DNA of 64,000 nucleotides from Carboxylicivirga taeanensis (GCF_051851475.1 NZ_JBPUSJ010000009.1:1-64000); one strand, 5' to 3'; positions 27,269 through 36,051 are shown, counted from the first letter of the stretch. Numbers and translations: made by a program. Notes: a model not told the origin generated them from the sequence alone.

Positions 27269-29086
27269 ATGACAAAAACTAAAATATCACAGGAAAGGCT
27301 GACAACCGGTCCGTTTCCCAACTCCAGGAAAATATACGAAACAGGCGAAATGCATGCCATCCGGGTAGCGCATCGCAGCATTGAATTAAGCGACACCAAA
27401 ACCAGTGAAGGCAAAATGATCCATAACCCACCTATTACGGTTTATGACACAAGCGGACCTTATACCGATACAAATTATTTGGTGGATCTGGAAAAAGGCT
27501 TACCGAAAATCCGGCAGCAGTGGGTAGCAGAACGAGACGATGTACAGCAACTGGAGCAGTTGAGTTCTGAGTATGGACAAACGCGTTTGGGCGACAAAAC
27601 CCTGGACCATCTGCGCTTCGACCATGCCAGCTCCCAGCCCCTTAAAGCGAAGGATGGGCGCTGCGTTACCCAATATTATTATGCTTGCCAGGGGATTATC
27701 ACCCCGGAAATGGAATATGTCGCGATTCGCGAGAATCAGCAATTACAGCAGGTTAAGGAGAACTATCGTCAGCATCGTGGGGAGTGTTTTGGTGCGCAAA
27801 TTCCTGAAAAGGAGGTGACACCTGAGTTTGTACGCGATGAAATAGCTGCCGGCAGGGCCTTTTTGCCAGCTAACATCAATCACCCCGAGACCGAACCCAT
27901 GATCATTGGCCGTAACTTCCTGGTGAAAATCAATGCCAATATTGGCAACTCCCCCACCACCTCATCTATCGAGGAAGAAGTAGAGAAAGCGGTTTGGGCC
28001 TTCCGCTGGGGCGCCGACACCATCATGGATTTATCCACGGGCAACAACATTCATGAAACGCGCGAGTGGATCGTGCGCAACTCACCGGTACCGGTTGGTA
28101 CAGTGCCTTTATATCAAGCGCTGGAAAAAGTAAACGGCGACGTTGAAAAGCTTTCGTGGGATATTTATCGCGATACGCTAATTGAGCAGGCTGAGCAAGG
28201 CGTCGACTATTTTACCATCCATGCCGGTTTGCTCTGGAAACATATCCCATCCACCATCAAACGGGTAACAGGCATTGTTTCACGAGGCGGCTCCATCATG
28301 GCTAAATGGATGCTGTATCATCACAAAGAGAATTTTCTCTATACGCACTTTGATGAAATATGTGACATATTGGCAGCCTACGATGTGGGCGTTTCATTGG
28401 GCGATGGACTACGTCCGGGCTCTATTGCCGATGCCAACGACCGGGCACAGTTTGGTGAACTGGAGGCCTTGGGTGAGCTGACTCAAAAAGCCCGCGATAA
28501 ATACGTGCAGGTAATTATTGAAGGCCCCGGTCACGTGCCCATGCAAGGTATTAAGGAAAATATGGAACTGCAGCTGGAGCACTGTAAAGAAGCGCCATTC
28601 TACACTTTGGGGCCATTAACGACAGATATTGCACCAGGATACGATCACATTACATCAGCCATTGGTGGTGCCATGATTGCCTGGCACGGAACCGCGATGC
28701 TGTGCTACGTAACCCCCAAGGAGCACCTGGGTCTGCCCGATAAGCACGATGTAAAAACCGGAGTAATTACTTACAAGCTGGCAGCCCACGCAGCCGATGT
28801 GGCCAAGGGATTTCCGGGCGCACAATTCCGCGATTTTGCCATGAGTAAAGCGCGTTTTGAATTCCGGTGGAAAGATCAGTTTTCATTGGCGCTCGATCCC
28901 GAAACAGCCATGCAGTATCATGATAAAACACTACCCGATGAAGGCTATAAATCATCCCACTTCTGCTCCATGTGCGGGGAGAAGTTCTGCTCCATGAAAA
29001 GTACTATGGAAGTAAGAGACTTAGCCAAAAAGTTGGAAAATAAGAAAGAATTGTTTAAAGAAACAGGAGGAGAGCTATATATGTGA
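27269..29086 (+). CDS. thiC: Phosphomethylpyrimidine synthase ThiC
   Basis: The protein has 605 residues, full length. ThiC is a radical-SAM enzyme that rearranges aminoimidazole ribotide into hydroxymethylpyrimidine phosphate. The C-terminal CX2CX4C cluster motif (Cys566, Cys569, Cys574; CSMCGEKFC) binds the 4Fe-4S cluster. Family segments include NIGNSPTTSSIEEEVEKAVW, GADTIMDLSTG, RGGSIMAKWML and EGPGHVPMQGIKENMELQ. Its own second methionine pattern and the 18-base spacing from thiS support the start MTKTKIS. It provides the pyrimidine moiety for ThiD and ThiE encoded downstream. Confidence 0.97.
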   Translation: MTKTKISQERLTTGPFPNSRKIYETGEMHAIRVAHRSIELSDTKTSEGKMIHNPPITVYDTSGPYTDTNYLVDLEKGLPKIRQQWVAERDDVQQLEQLSSEYGQTRLGDKTLDHLRFDHASSQPLKAKDGRCVTQYYYACQGIITPEMEYVAIRENQQLQQVKENYRQHRGECFGAQIPEKEVTPEFVRDEIAAGRAFLPANINHPETEPMIIGRNFLVKINANIGNSPTTSSIEEEVEKAVWAFRWGADTIMDLSTGNNIHETREWIVRNSPVPVGTVPLYQALEKVNGDVEKLSWDIYRDTLIEQAEQGVDYFTIHAGLLWKHIPSTIKRVTGIVSRGGSIMAKWMLYHHKENFLYTHFDEICDILAAYDVGVSLGDGLRPGSIADANDRAQFGELEALGELTQKARDKYVQVIIEGPGHVPMQGIKENMELQLEHCKEAPFYTLGPLTTDIAPGYDHITSAIGGAMIAWHGTAMLCYVTPKEHLGLPDKHDVKTGVITYKLAAHAADVAKGFPGAQFRDFAMSKARFEFRWKDQFSLALDPETAMQYHDKTLPDEGYKSSHFCSMCGEKFCSMKSTMEVRDLAKKLENKKELFKETGGELYM

Positions 29087-29127
29087 CGAATTACAGTTAT
29101 TTTTGTGTTGGATTAAAACTAAACTTT

Positions 29128-29736
29128 ATGAAGCCAATAGTAATTTGTTATCCATCGAAACTTGAAAAGGAAGTTGAAGCATTAAATGCTTTATTTGAGG
29201 CGGGATTGGAAATTCTTCACGTACGCAAACCAGCATACAGTGAAGCGGAAATGATTGCTTTTATCGATTCGATTGATGCGAAATATCACAACCGGATTGT
29301 GGTTCACAGCCACCTGGCTATTGTGGAGCCTAAGGGGCTGAGGGGCGTACACTTTACCTCCTACAACCGCCATCTGATTGATGATTACAGCAACAAAGCA
29401 TTGCCTAAAAGCATATCGGTTCACTCAATGAGTGAGCTTATCAACCTGAGTGAATCTTTTAACTATGCCTTGCTAAGTCCGGTATTTGAGAGTATAACGA
29501 AAGAAGGGTATGGTCCGGCTATCGACCAAACCAATCTAAAGAAATATTTAGCTCAAATCCACCATGTTAAAGTATTAGCGCTAGGCGGCATCGACCATAA
29601 AAATGTGGATGTAGCCAAAGAGTTAGGCTTTGATGGTGTGGTATTACATGGACATCTGTGGGCACAATTTGAAACAGATGGTGACATCGAAGGCCTGGTT
29701 CAGCGCTTTAAGGAAGTCACCGAAAAATGGACGTAA
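29128..29736 (+). CDS. ThiE-like/TenI-like thiamin phosphate synthase paralogue
   Basis: The protein has 202 residues from MKPIVICYP; an earlier GTG overlaps the thiC stop and is unlikely. The TIM barrel of the ThiE/TenI family is clear: LEILHVRKPAYSE (in place of the VQLRxKD of ThiE), HSHLAIVEPKGLRGVHFTSYN, SVHSMSEL, YALLSPVFESITKEGYGP and VLALGGID. The second barrel gene, at 30508, keeps the classical ThiE motifs, so this copy is probably a thiazole tautomerase (TenI) or a specialised synthase. It lies 41 bases after thiC, and thiD starts 4 bases after its stop. Confidence 0.85.
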   Translation: MKPIVICYPSKLEKEVEALNALFEAGLEILHVRKPAYSEAEMIAFIDSIDAKYHNRIVVHSHLAIVEPKGLRGVHFTSYNRHLIDDYSNKALPKSISVHSMSELINLSESFNYALLSPVFESITKEGYGPAIDQTNLKKYLAQIHHVKVLALGGIDHKNVDVAKELGFDGVVLHGHLWAQFETDGDIEGLVQRFKEVTEKWT

Positions 29737-29740
29737 ACAA

Positions 29741-30505
29741 ATGAATGAAAGACCTTATGTACTGAGCATTGCCGGATTTGACCCATGCAGTGGCGCAGGT
29801 GTTACAAGTGATATAAAAACGTTTGAACAACATAAGGTCTATGGCTTAGGCGCTGTAACAGCCATCACCTATCAAAATGAATCTCGTTTCGAAGGGGTCA
29901 AATGGCTATCGGCCGATGAAGTGATCCAACAGCTTCAACCGCTGGCAGAACGCTACAGTCCCAAGGCTATTAAAATTGGCTTGATAGAATCGGCTTCAAC
30001 ACTGAGCCAGGTTCTGGAGTGGTTAAAGAAAAGCTGGCCAGAAGCCTTTATTATATGGGATCCCATCGTAAAAGCTTCTGCCGGATTTCTGTTTCATACA
30101 CAGCTTCACCAAAGCATCCGACCACTAATCAGTGAGCAGGTTCACCTCCTCACTCCCAACATCCCGGAATATCAGCAGCTGTTTGACACGACTCACCCAC
30201 TTGAACTGGCCAAGGAGTTAAAAACAGCGATACTCATTAAAGGCGGCCACGCCACAGGCGATACGGTGCGCGACTCCCTGTATAGCTACCAGCAAGAAGC
30301 CGGCACACAAATACAATCGCAAAAAGTGATCGGCGATTGGCAAAAACATGGCACTGGCTGCATACTATCGGCTGCCATCGCCGCTGAAATTGCACATGGT
30401 AGCTCCCTGGAGGCAGCTTGTCACTCAGCTCATTTTTACGTGAAAAAAATTATCAGCAGCAACAGTACTTTGTTGGGCTATCATAACACCCGATTAAATA
30501 AATAA
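29741..30505 (+). CDS. thiD: Hydroxymethylpyrimidine/phosphomethylpyrimidine kinase ThiD
   Basis: The protein has 254 residues from MNERPYVLSIAG. A longer in-frame extension overlaps the upstream gene and is a shadow. Ribokinase-fold motifs are SIAGFDPCSGAGVTSDIKTFE, VYGLGAVTAITYQN, WDPIVKASAGFLF, LLTPNIPEYQQLF, ILIKGGHA and the C-terminal HGTGCILSAAIAAEIAHG, with the catalytic Asp replaced by Cys as in ThiD-type enzymes. It phosphorylates hydroxymethylpyrimidine twice to the pyrophosphate used by ThiE. It lies 4 bases behind the TenI-like gene and 2 bases before thiE. Confidence 0.95.
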   Translation: MNERPYVLSIAGFDPCSGAGVTSDIKTFEQHKVYGLGAVTAITYQNESRFEGVKWLSADEVIQQLQPLAERYSPKAIKIGLIESASTLSQVLEWLKKSWPEAFIIWDPIVKASAGFLFHTQLHQSIRPLISEQVHLLTPNIPEYQQLFDTTHPLELAKELKTAILIKGGHATGDTVRDSLYSYQQEAGTQIQSQKVIGDWQKHGTGCILSAAIAAEIAHGSSLEAACHSAHFYVKKIISSNSTLLGYHNTRLNK

Positions 30506-30507
30506 CA

Positions 30508-31173
30508 ATGCAAAAAAAATCAATCGCACGTCTGCAATTCATCACATCCCCATCGGCACAAAGCTATCTGCAACAAATACAGTCGGTAGTATTGGGAGGT
30601 GGCAACTGGGTGCAGCTGCGCATGAAAGATGACACCACCGAGAACATAGAGAAAGTAGCCATTGAGGCACTCAGCTATTGCATGGACAATGGGGCCACTT
30701 TTATCATGAATGATCATGTAGAAATAGCCGCCAGGATTGGTGCTGATGGCGTTCATTTAGGCCAGCAGGATATGGCACCCGATAAAGCCAGAGAAATACT
30801 GGGACCACAAGCCATTATTGGCGGTACAGCTAACACTTTTGAGGACATCCAGCGTTTGGCTGCTTTGGGAGTCGACTACATAGGACTTGGCCCCTATCGT
30901 TTTACTGAAACGAAACAAAACTTAAGCCCTGTATTGGGCAACGAAGGCTATCTGTCCATCCTTAAACAGTGTGATGAAGCCGGTATTAAACTGCCCGTGA
31001 TTGCCATTGGCGGCCTCGTACCGACTGACTTACCCGAACTGTTTAAAACTGGAATACATGGTGTGGCTATCTCATCATACATTGCCCAGAGTGAGCAACC
31101 CGGGGCAACAACCCTTGACCTGCTGCAGGCTATTGGACGATACAGCTCGGCCAACTGGACTAAGTTCCATTAA
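30508..31173 (+). CDS. thiE: Thiamin phosphate synthase ThiE
   Basis: The protein has 221 residues. The classical ThiE barrel shows WVQLRMKDDTTENI, FIMNDHVEIAARIGADGVHLGQQD (the pyrophosphate-binding Asn-Asp and GADGVHLGQ), IIGGTANTFEDIQRL, DYIGLGPYRFTETK and PVIAIGGL. It joins the pyrimidine pyrophosphate from ThiD with the thiazole phosphate from ThiG to give thiamin phosphate. It starts 2 bases after thiD, so it is tightly coupled. The following 108-base gap before thiG contains a 7-base repeat array. Confidence 0.96.
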   Translation: MQKKSIARLQFITSPSAQSYLQQIQSVVLGGGNWVQLRMKDDTTENIEKVAIEALSYCMDNGATFIMNDHVEIAARIGADGVHLGQQDMAPDKAREILGPQAIIGGTANTFEDIQRLAALGVDYIGLGPYRFTETKQNLSPVLGNEGYLSILKQCDEAGIKLPVIAIGGLVPTDLPELFKTGIHGVAISSYIAQSEQPGATTLDLLQAIGRYSSANWTKFH

Positions 31174-31242
31174 GCGAAAAAGTGTGGTAGCAAACAAGCA
31201 GAAAACACGCTATTTAAAAAATACAAATAATACGATAATAAC

Positions 31243-31277
31243 AGCTAGCAGCTGACAGCTACTAGCTATAAGCTAAT
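31243..31277 (+). repeat. Five-copy 7-base tandem array directly before thiG
   Basis: Five consecutive 7-base units each begin AGCT and differ only in the last three bases (AGC, GAC, ACT, ATA, AAT). The array ends four bases before the thiG ATG, so it fills the translation-initiation region. Related but looser arrays occur before thiH. Confidence 0.8.
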
Positions 31278-31281
31278 ATAT

Positions 31282-32055
31282 ATGACCCCACTTCAATTAG
31301 GCGACAAAACATTTTCATCACGCCTGTTTACAGGAACCGGTAAGTTTGCTTCCAATAAGCTGATGCAAACAGCCATTGAAGAAAGCGAATCGGAACTGGT
31401 AACGGTAGCTTTACGCCGTGTAGAACTTAACAACCAGTCCGATGATATTTTAAAACACCTGCAACACCCGCGCATCAACCTGTTGCCCAATACATCGGGG
31501 GTACGCACTGCCAAAGAGGCTGTTTTTGCGGCCCAGCTGGCCCGTGAAGCCTTGGCTACTAACTGGTTGAAACTGGAAATTCATCCGGACCCTAAGTATT
31601 TGTTACCTGACCCGGTTGAAACACTTAAAGCCGCCGAAGAGCTGGTAAAGCTGGGCTTCATAGTGTTACCGTATGTGCAGGCCGACCCCGTTTTGTGCAA
31701 ACGCCTCGAAGAAGTGGGAACAGCCGCTGTTATGCCCCTTGGAGCACCTATCGGATCGAATCAGGGCTTACAAACCCGGGAGATGTTGCGCATCATTATT
31801 GAACAAAGCCAGGTACCCGTTGTGGTAGATGCCGGTATAGGTGCCCCATCGCACGCGGCCGACGCCATGGAGATGGGAGCCGATGCCGTGCTGGTAAATA
31901 CCGCCATTGCTGTATCGTCCAATCCGGTTGAAATGGGCAAAGCATTTAAACTGGCCGTAGAAGCCGGTCGCATGGCATACGAAGCGAAACTGGCCCATAA
32001 GTCCATGGGTGCTGAAGCATCCAGTCCTCTGACGGCTTTTTTAGATGAATTATAA
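31282..32055 (+). CDS. thiG: Thiazole synthase ThiG
   Basis: The protein has 257 residues. ThiG is a TIM-barrel enzyme that assembles the thiazole phosphate from deoxyxylulose phosphate, dehydroglycine and ThiS thiocarboxylate. Visible motifs are the N-terminal SRLFTGTGKF, VTVALRRVEL, the Schiff-base lysine Lys97 (WLKLEIHPD), MPLGAPIGSNQGL, VPVVVDAGIGAPSHAADAME, GADAVLVNTAIA and PVEMGKAFKLAVEAGR. Full length. It sits between two short-repeat spacers, behind thiE and before thiH, which supplies dehydroglycine. Confidence 0.97.
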   Translation: MTPLQLGDKTFSSRLFTGTGKFASNKLMQTAIEESESELVTVALRRVELNNQSDDILKHLQHPRINLLPNTSGVRTAKEAVFAAQLAREALATNWLKLEIHPDPKYLLPDPVETLKAAEELVKLGFIVLPYVQADPVLCKRLEEVGTAAVMPLGAPIGSNQGLQTREMLRIIIEQSQVPVVVDAGIGAPSHAADAMEMGADAVLVNTAIAVSSNPVEMGKAFKLAVEAGRMAYEAKLAHKSMGAEASSPLTAFLDEL

Positions 32056-32060
32056 AATCC

Positions 32061-32153
32061 GGCTATCAGCCTACAACTGCTAGCTACTTACAGCATGTAA
32101 TTGAAGGAAAAAGGCCTACAATTACCGACGACTGTCTACTCACTACTGACGAA
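32061..32153 (+). repeat. Degenerate 7-base repeat arrays between thiG and thiH
   Basis: Two loose arrays with period 7: four to five units similar to AGCTACT at 32061-32095, and four units similar to TGACTAC at 32126-32153, the latter ending three bases before the thiH ATG. They have the same period and position as the clean array before thiG, but many mismatches. Confidence 0.55.
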
Positions 32154-32156
32154 AAG

Positions 32157-33269
32157 ATGAAAACATTTGAAGAAGTGCATGCTATGCACGGCTGGGAAAG
32201 CACCAAACAATCAATACAAAATAAATCGAAGACCGATGTGGAGGAAGCTCTGGCAAGTGGGCAGCCATCGCTGGAAGACTTTAAAGCACTCATCTCGCCT
32301 GCCGCTGAGGCTTATCTGGAACCCATGGCGGTAAAGAGCCGCGCCATAACGCAGCGCCGCTTCGGAAAAACTATTCAGCTATACATTCCCCTTTACCTGT
32401 CCAATGCCTGTGCCAATGCCTGTGCCTACTGTGGCTTTAGCCACAATAACGACATCACCCGCATCACATTAAACAAAGAGCAGGTCATCAGAGAAATCGC
32501 AGTTATTAAACAGATGGGCTTTCAGCACCTGTTGCTGGTAACCGGCGAACATCCTCGTGAATGTGGCTTTGAATACCTGAAGGAGATGGTAGAACTGGTT
32601 AAACCCCACTTTGCATCCGTTTCCATAGAAGTACAACCCATGCAGCAAGCCGAATATGAACAGCTCATCCAATCCGGTGTGCACACAGTATATGTCTACC
32701 AGGAAACTTACAACCGTACCAACTATAAAAGCTATCATCCGCGAGGCAAAAAATCAGACTTCGCCTACCGCCTGGAAACGCCGGAGCGATTAGGGCGCGC
32801 ACACATCCATAAAATTGGCATTGGCTGCTTACTGGGGCTCGAAGACTGGCGCACCGATTCGTTTTTCACCGCTCTGCACCTCAACTTTCTGGAGAAGACT
32901 TATTGGCGCACCAAATACAGCATCTCCTTCCCCCGCCTGCGTCCTCACATGGGCTCTTTCGAACCCAATGTGCACGTGACGGATAAGCAACTGGCCCAAC
33001 TCATTATGGCTTACCGCATTTTTAATCCGGATGTGGAGCTGTCGCTCTCAACGCGCGAGAGTAAAAGCTTTCGGAACAACATGCTGCAGCTAGGCGTCAC
33101 CGCCATGAGTGCCGGCTCCAAAACTGAACCAGGTGGTTACGCGGTTTACAACCAAGCGCTGGAGCAGTTTGCCGTTAATGATGACCGCAGTCCGGAAGCT
33201 GTTTGCGAAATGATCAAAGCCGGCGGGTACGAACCGGTTTGGAAGGATTGGGACGATTGCATGCGTTAA
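32157..33269 (+). CDS. thiH: 2-iminoacetate synthase ThiH
   Basis: The protein has 370 residues, the usual length. ThiH is a radical-SAM enzyme that cleaves tyrosine to dehydroglycine for the thiazole ring. The cluster motif CX3CX2C is at Cys85, Cys89 and Cys92 (CANACAYCGF), followed by LVTGEHPREC, YVYQETYNRTNY, KIGIGCLLGLEDWRTD and the C-terminal LSLSTRESKSFRNN with the MSAGSKTEPGGY loop. ThiH rather than the oxygen-using ThiO suggests an organism able to live with little oxygen. It is the last gene of the operon; a terminator follows at 33401-33425. thiF, which often accompanies thiH, is absent. Confidence 0.97.
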   Translation: MKTFEEVHAMHGWESTKQSIQNKSKTDVEEALASGQPSLEDFKALISPAAEAYLEPMAVKSRAITQRRFGKTIQLYIPLYLSNACANACAYCGFSHNNDITRITLNKEQVIREIAVIKQMGFQHLLLVTGEHPRECGFEYLKEMVELVKPHFASVSIEVQPMQQAEYEQLIQSGVHTVYVYQETYNRTNYKSYHPRGKKSDFAYRLETPERLGRAHIHKIGIGCLLGLEDWRTDSFFTALHLNFLEKTYWRTKYSISFPRLRPHMGSFEPNVHVTDKQLAQLIMAYRIFNPDVELSLSTRESKSFRNNMLQLGVTAMSAGSKTEPGGYAVYNQALEQFAVNDDRSPEAVCEMIKAGGYEPVWKDWDDCMR

Positions 33270-33400
33270 AATCAGGGGCGTGAATCAATCGTCACTATGG
33301 GGAAGTGCTAAAAACGGAGGGGTTGACCAACAAAACTGAAGCCTCCGGCTCATCGCCTTTAGCCCTATAGATGAAGCCCTTAACAACTGCACTATTCCAA

Positions 33401-33425
33401 ACAAGACAAATAGGTCTTGTTTTTC
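33401..33425 (+). terminator. Intrinsic terminator of the thiamin biosynthetic operon
   Basis: ACAAGAC / GTCTTGT (33401-33407, 33414-33420) with a 6-base loop, followed by TTTTCTTTG. As at the operon's start, the T tract leads into the TTTG box of the next promoter. Confidence 0.8.
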
Positions 33426-33456
33426 TTTGAAAATATGAAAGCACTGGCTACTTTTG
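33426..33456 (+). promoter_or_regulatory. Bacteroidota-type promoter of the TPP-regulated receptor gene
   Basis: TTTG (33426-33429) and TACTTTTG (33449-33456) are 19 bases apart, the consensus spacing. The TPP riboswitch begins about 10 bases downstream. Confidence 0.82.
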
Positions 33457-33465
33457 CCAGCAATT

Positions 33466-33541
33466 CCAATGGGGTGCCCCTTCAGGGGCTGAGATTATAC
33501 CCTTCGAACCTGGTCGGGTCATGCCGACAAGGGAACAGAGT
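33466..33541 (+). ncRNA. TPP riboswitch upstream of the TonB-dependent receptor
   Basis: Conserved segments: GGGGTGCCCC, GGGGCTGAGATTATACCC, GAACCTGG and GTCATGCCGACAAGGGAAC. It differs from the thiS copy in loop sequence, so it is an independent element. The receptor ATG follows 56 bases later without an obvious terminator, again pointing to translational control. Confidence 0.95.
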
Positions 33542-33597
33542 ATCTCCTAATTATTCCTCATTGCGGTATTAGTTAATAACTTAAACTGCGTATAAAA

Positions 33598-36051
33598 ATG
33601 AAGAGGTTTTATGCATTCGCGCTGCTTACAGTGATGACACTGGGAGCCATCGCGCAAAACACATTTAACGGACGTGTCACCAATGAGTCTGACCAGCCAC
33701 TGGTGGGTGTCAATGTGATTATCAAAAATTCGTATAATGGCACCATCACAAACGCGAACGGCCATTATTCAATTATCACAAAGAGTAGCAAGCCCACACT
33801 GGTCTTTTCGTATGTGGGATACGAATCGCAAGAGCTACCGGCTAACGAAGCTTTAAACGTGTCGATGCAGCCCTCGGCTGTACTGACCGATGAGATTATT
33901 GTGTCGGCCATCAGAGCGAGTAAAAATGCGCCGGTGGCAAGCTCAGAAATGGATTCGGAAGAGATTCAGGAACAGAACTTCGGACAGGATTTACCCTACC
34001 TGCTGAACCTGATGCCGGGGGTTGTTACCAACTCCGATGCAGGCTCGGGCGTTGGCTATACCGGCCTGCGCATACGAGGCAGCGACATCACCCGCATCAA
34101 TGTAACGGTGAATGGTGTCCCCATGAACGATGCCGAATCTCAGGGTGTATTTTGGGTGAACATGCCCGATTTTGCGGCTTCGGTAGATAAGGTGCAAGTA
34201 CAGCGTGGTGTGGGAACATCAACCAATGGAGCGGCTTCATTTGGCGCGTCTGTCAACCTGAACACGCTCAATTCGTCGCCCAAAGCCATGGCCTTTATCG
34301 ACAATAGCTATGGCTCATTTAATACCATGAAAAACTCTGTGGCCGTATCCAGCGGTCTGCTTAAAAACCACATGGCGTTTGATGTGCGCCTGTCGCGTAT
34401 TAACTCCGATGGTTTTATCGACCGGGCTACCTCGGACCTTAAGTCCTACTATTTTTCGGGGGGCTACTACGGAGAGAAAAGCACGGTGAAATTCATTACC
34501 TTCTCGGGCACTGAAAGAACTTATCAGGCCTGGAACGGGGTGCCCAAGGTGAAGTTGGAAAATGATAAAGCCGGCATGGATAAGCTAATTATGATGGACG
34601 GATGGACGGATGCCGAAGCCGCCAACCTCTTCGCTTCAGATGCCCGCACCTTCAATAAGTATTTGTACGAAAACCAAACCGACAACTACCAGCAAGACCA
34701 TTACCAGCTGCATTTTACCCACCGGGCCAGTGCTTTTTGGGACCTGACAGCGGCCCTGCACTACACCAGAGGTAAGGGGCACTACGAATCGTTCAAAAAC
34801 GGACGTAAATTTAAGGATTACAACGTGGGCTTCGATAACATTATTATCGAGAGCGACACAATCAGCAAAACAGACCTTATTCAGCGTAAGTGGCTTGATA
34901 ACCATTTTTACGGCGCTACCGCTTCAGCCATTTATAATAATAACAACCTTGAACTGGTGATTGGTGGAGCCTACAATCAATACGATGGCGATCACTATGG
35001 GAACGTTATCTGGAGCCAGTACAATGCCGGCATCCCGCATAACCACCAGTGGTATTTTAATAACGGGAAGAAGAATGACCTCAACAGCTACGTGAAAGCC
35101 ACCTATGCCCTCAGCAATAACTTCTGGCTCTACGGCGATGTGCAGTACCGCCACGTGGAATATACCATGAGCGGGACACATGACGACAACAGCGATCTAA
35201 CCCAGGATTACACCTTTGATTTTGTGAATCCTAAAATGGGGCTTAACTACCAGCTGAACCAGCAGCAGCGCCTGTTTGCATCATTTGCCATGGCACAACG
35301 CGAACCATCGCGAAGTGATTTCAGGGATGCTCCGGCCAACAGAAAACCTGATGCCGAAACCTTGTATGACTGGGAGCTGGGCTACGAATACACAACTGCC
35401 AGCGCATTTATTAACCTGAATGCTTACTACATGCGCTACGAAGACCAGTTGGTGCTTACCGGTGAGATTAACGATGTTGGGGCGCCAATAATGGTGAATG
35501 TTCCGGAAAGCTACCGTGCCGGTATCGAAATTGAAGGAGGCGTGTATTTGACACCCCGCATTAACTGGACAGCCAATATGGCCCTGTCGGCCAATAAAAT
35601 TAAGAACTACACGGAGTACGTAGACAACTGGAGCTATTGGGATGATCCGGCGAATGAACCTTATCAGTACATCAAAGAGTTGGGGGAAACTGATATTGCC
35701 TTTTCACCCTCGCTAACGGCAGCCAGCCAGATTAACTGGACACCGGCTAAAGGCATGACCGTTTCATTATTAAGTAAGTATGTTGGTGACCAGTACATTG
35801 ATAATACATCCAATGCACAGCGTCAGCTAGATGCCTGGTTTGTTAATGACTTGCTGCTCAGCTACGATTTTACGCTTACTTCTATAGGCGATTTTAATTT
35901 AGGCTGTAAAGTGAATAACCTGTTTAACGAAGAGTACGAATCCAATGCATGGGTATATCGTTACTACTATGCAGGGGAACACGATGTGTTGGATGGCTAC
36001 TTCCCGCAGGCAGGTACCAATGTTATGGTGCGTCTCAGCATGAAGTTTTAA
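33598..36051 (+). CDS. TPP-regulated TonB-dependent outer membrane receptor (probable thiamin/precursor importer)
   Basis: The protein has 817 residues. A signal peptide (about 1-19, ending AIAQ) precedes a carboxypeptidase-like regulatory domain (about 22-100: FNGRVTNESDQPLVGVNVII). The plug (about 115-235) shows LPYLLNLMPGVVTNSDAG, GLRIRGSDITRINVTVNGVPMND, VDKVQVQRGVGTS and ASFGASVNL. The barrel ends NVMVRLSMKF with the terminal Phe needed for insertion. Bacteroidota genomes carry TPP-riboswitch-controlled receptors of this kind (described as Omr1 in comparative work on thiamin regulation). The riboswitch directly upstream therefore points to uptake of thiamin, its phosphates or a precursor, with energy from TonB. 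No inner-membrane PnuT-like permease is in the window. Confidence 0.9.
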   Translation: MKRFYAFALLTVMTLGAIAQNTFNGRVTNESDQPLVGVNVIIKNSYNGTITNANGHYSIITKSSKPTLVFSYVGYESQELPANEALNVSMQPSAVLTDEIIVSAIRASKNAPVASSEMDSEEIQEQNFGQDLPYLLNLMPGVVTNSDAGSGVGYTGLRIRGSDITRINVTVNGVPMNDAESQGVFWVNMPDFAASVDKVQVQRGVGTSTNGAASFGASVNLNTLNSSPKAMAFIDNSYGSFNTMKNSVAVSSGLLKNHMAFDVRLSRINSDGFIDRATSDLKSYYFSGGYYGEKSTVKFITFSGTERTYQAWNGVPKVKLENDKAGMDKLIMMDGWTDAEAANLFASDARTFNKYLYENQTDNYQQDHYQLHFTHRASAFWDLTAALHYTRGKGHYESFKNGRKFKDYNVGFDNIIIESDTISKTDLIQRKWLDNHFYGATASAIYNNNNLELVIGGAYNQYDGDHYGNVIWSQYNAGIPHNHQWYFNNGKKNDLNSYVKATYALSNNFWLYGDVQYRHVEYTMSGTHDDNSDLTQDYTFDFVNPKMGLNYQLNQQQRLFASFAMAQREPSRSDFRDAPANRKPDAETLYDWELGYEYTTASAFINLNAYYMRYEDQLVLTGEINDVGAPIMVNVPESYRAGIEIEGGVYLTPRINWTANMALSANKIKNYTEYVDNWSYWDDPANEPYQYIKELGETDIAFSPSLTAASQINWTPAKGMTVSLLSKYVGDQYIDNTSNAQRQLDAWFVNDLLLSYDFTLTSIGDFNLGCKVNNLFNEEYESNAWVYRYYYAGEHDVLDGYFPQAGTNVMVRLSMKF

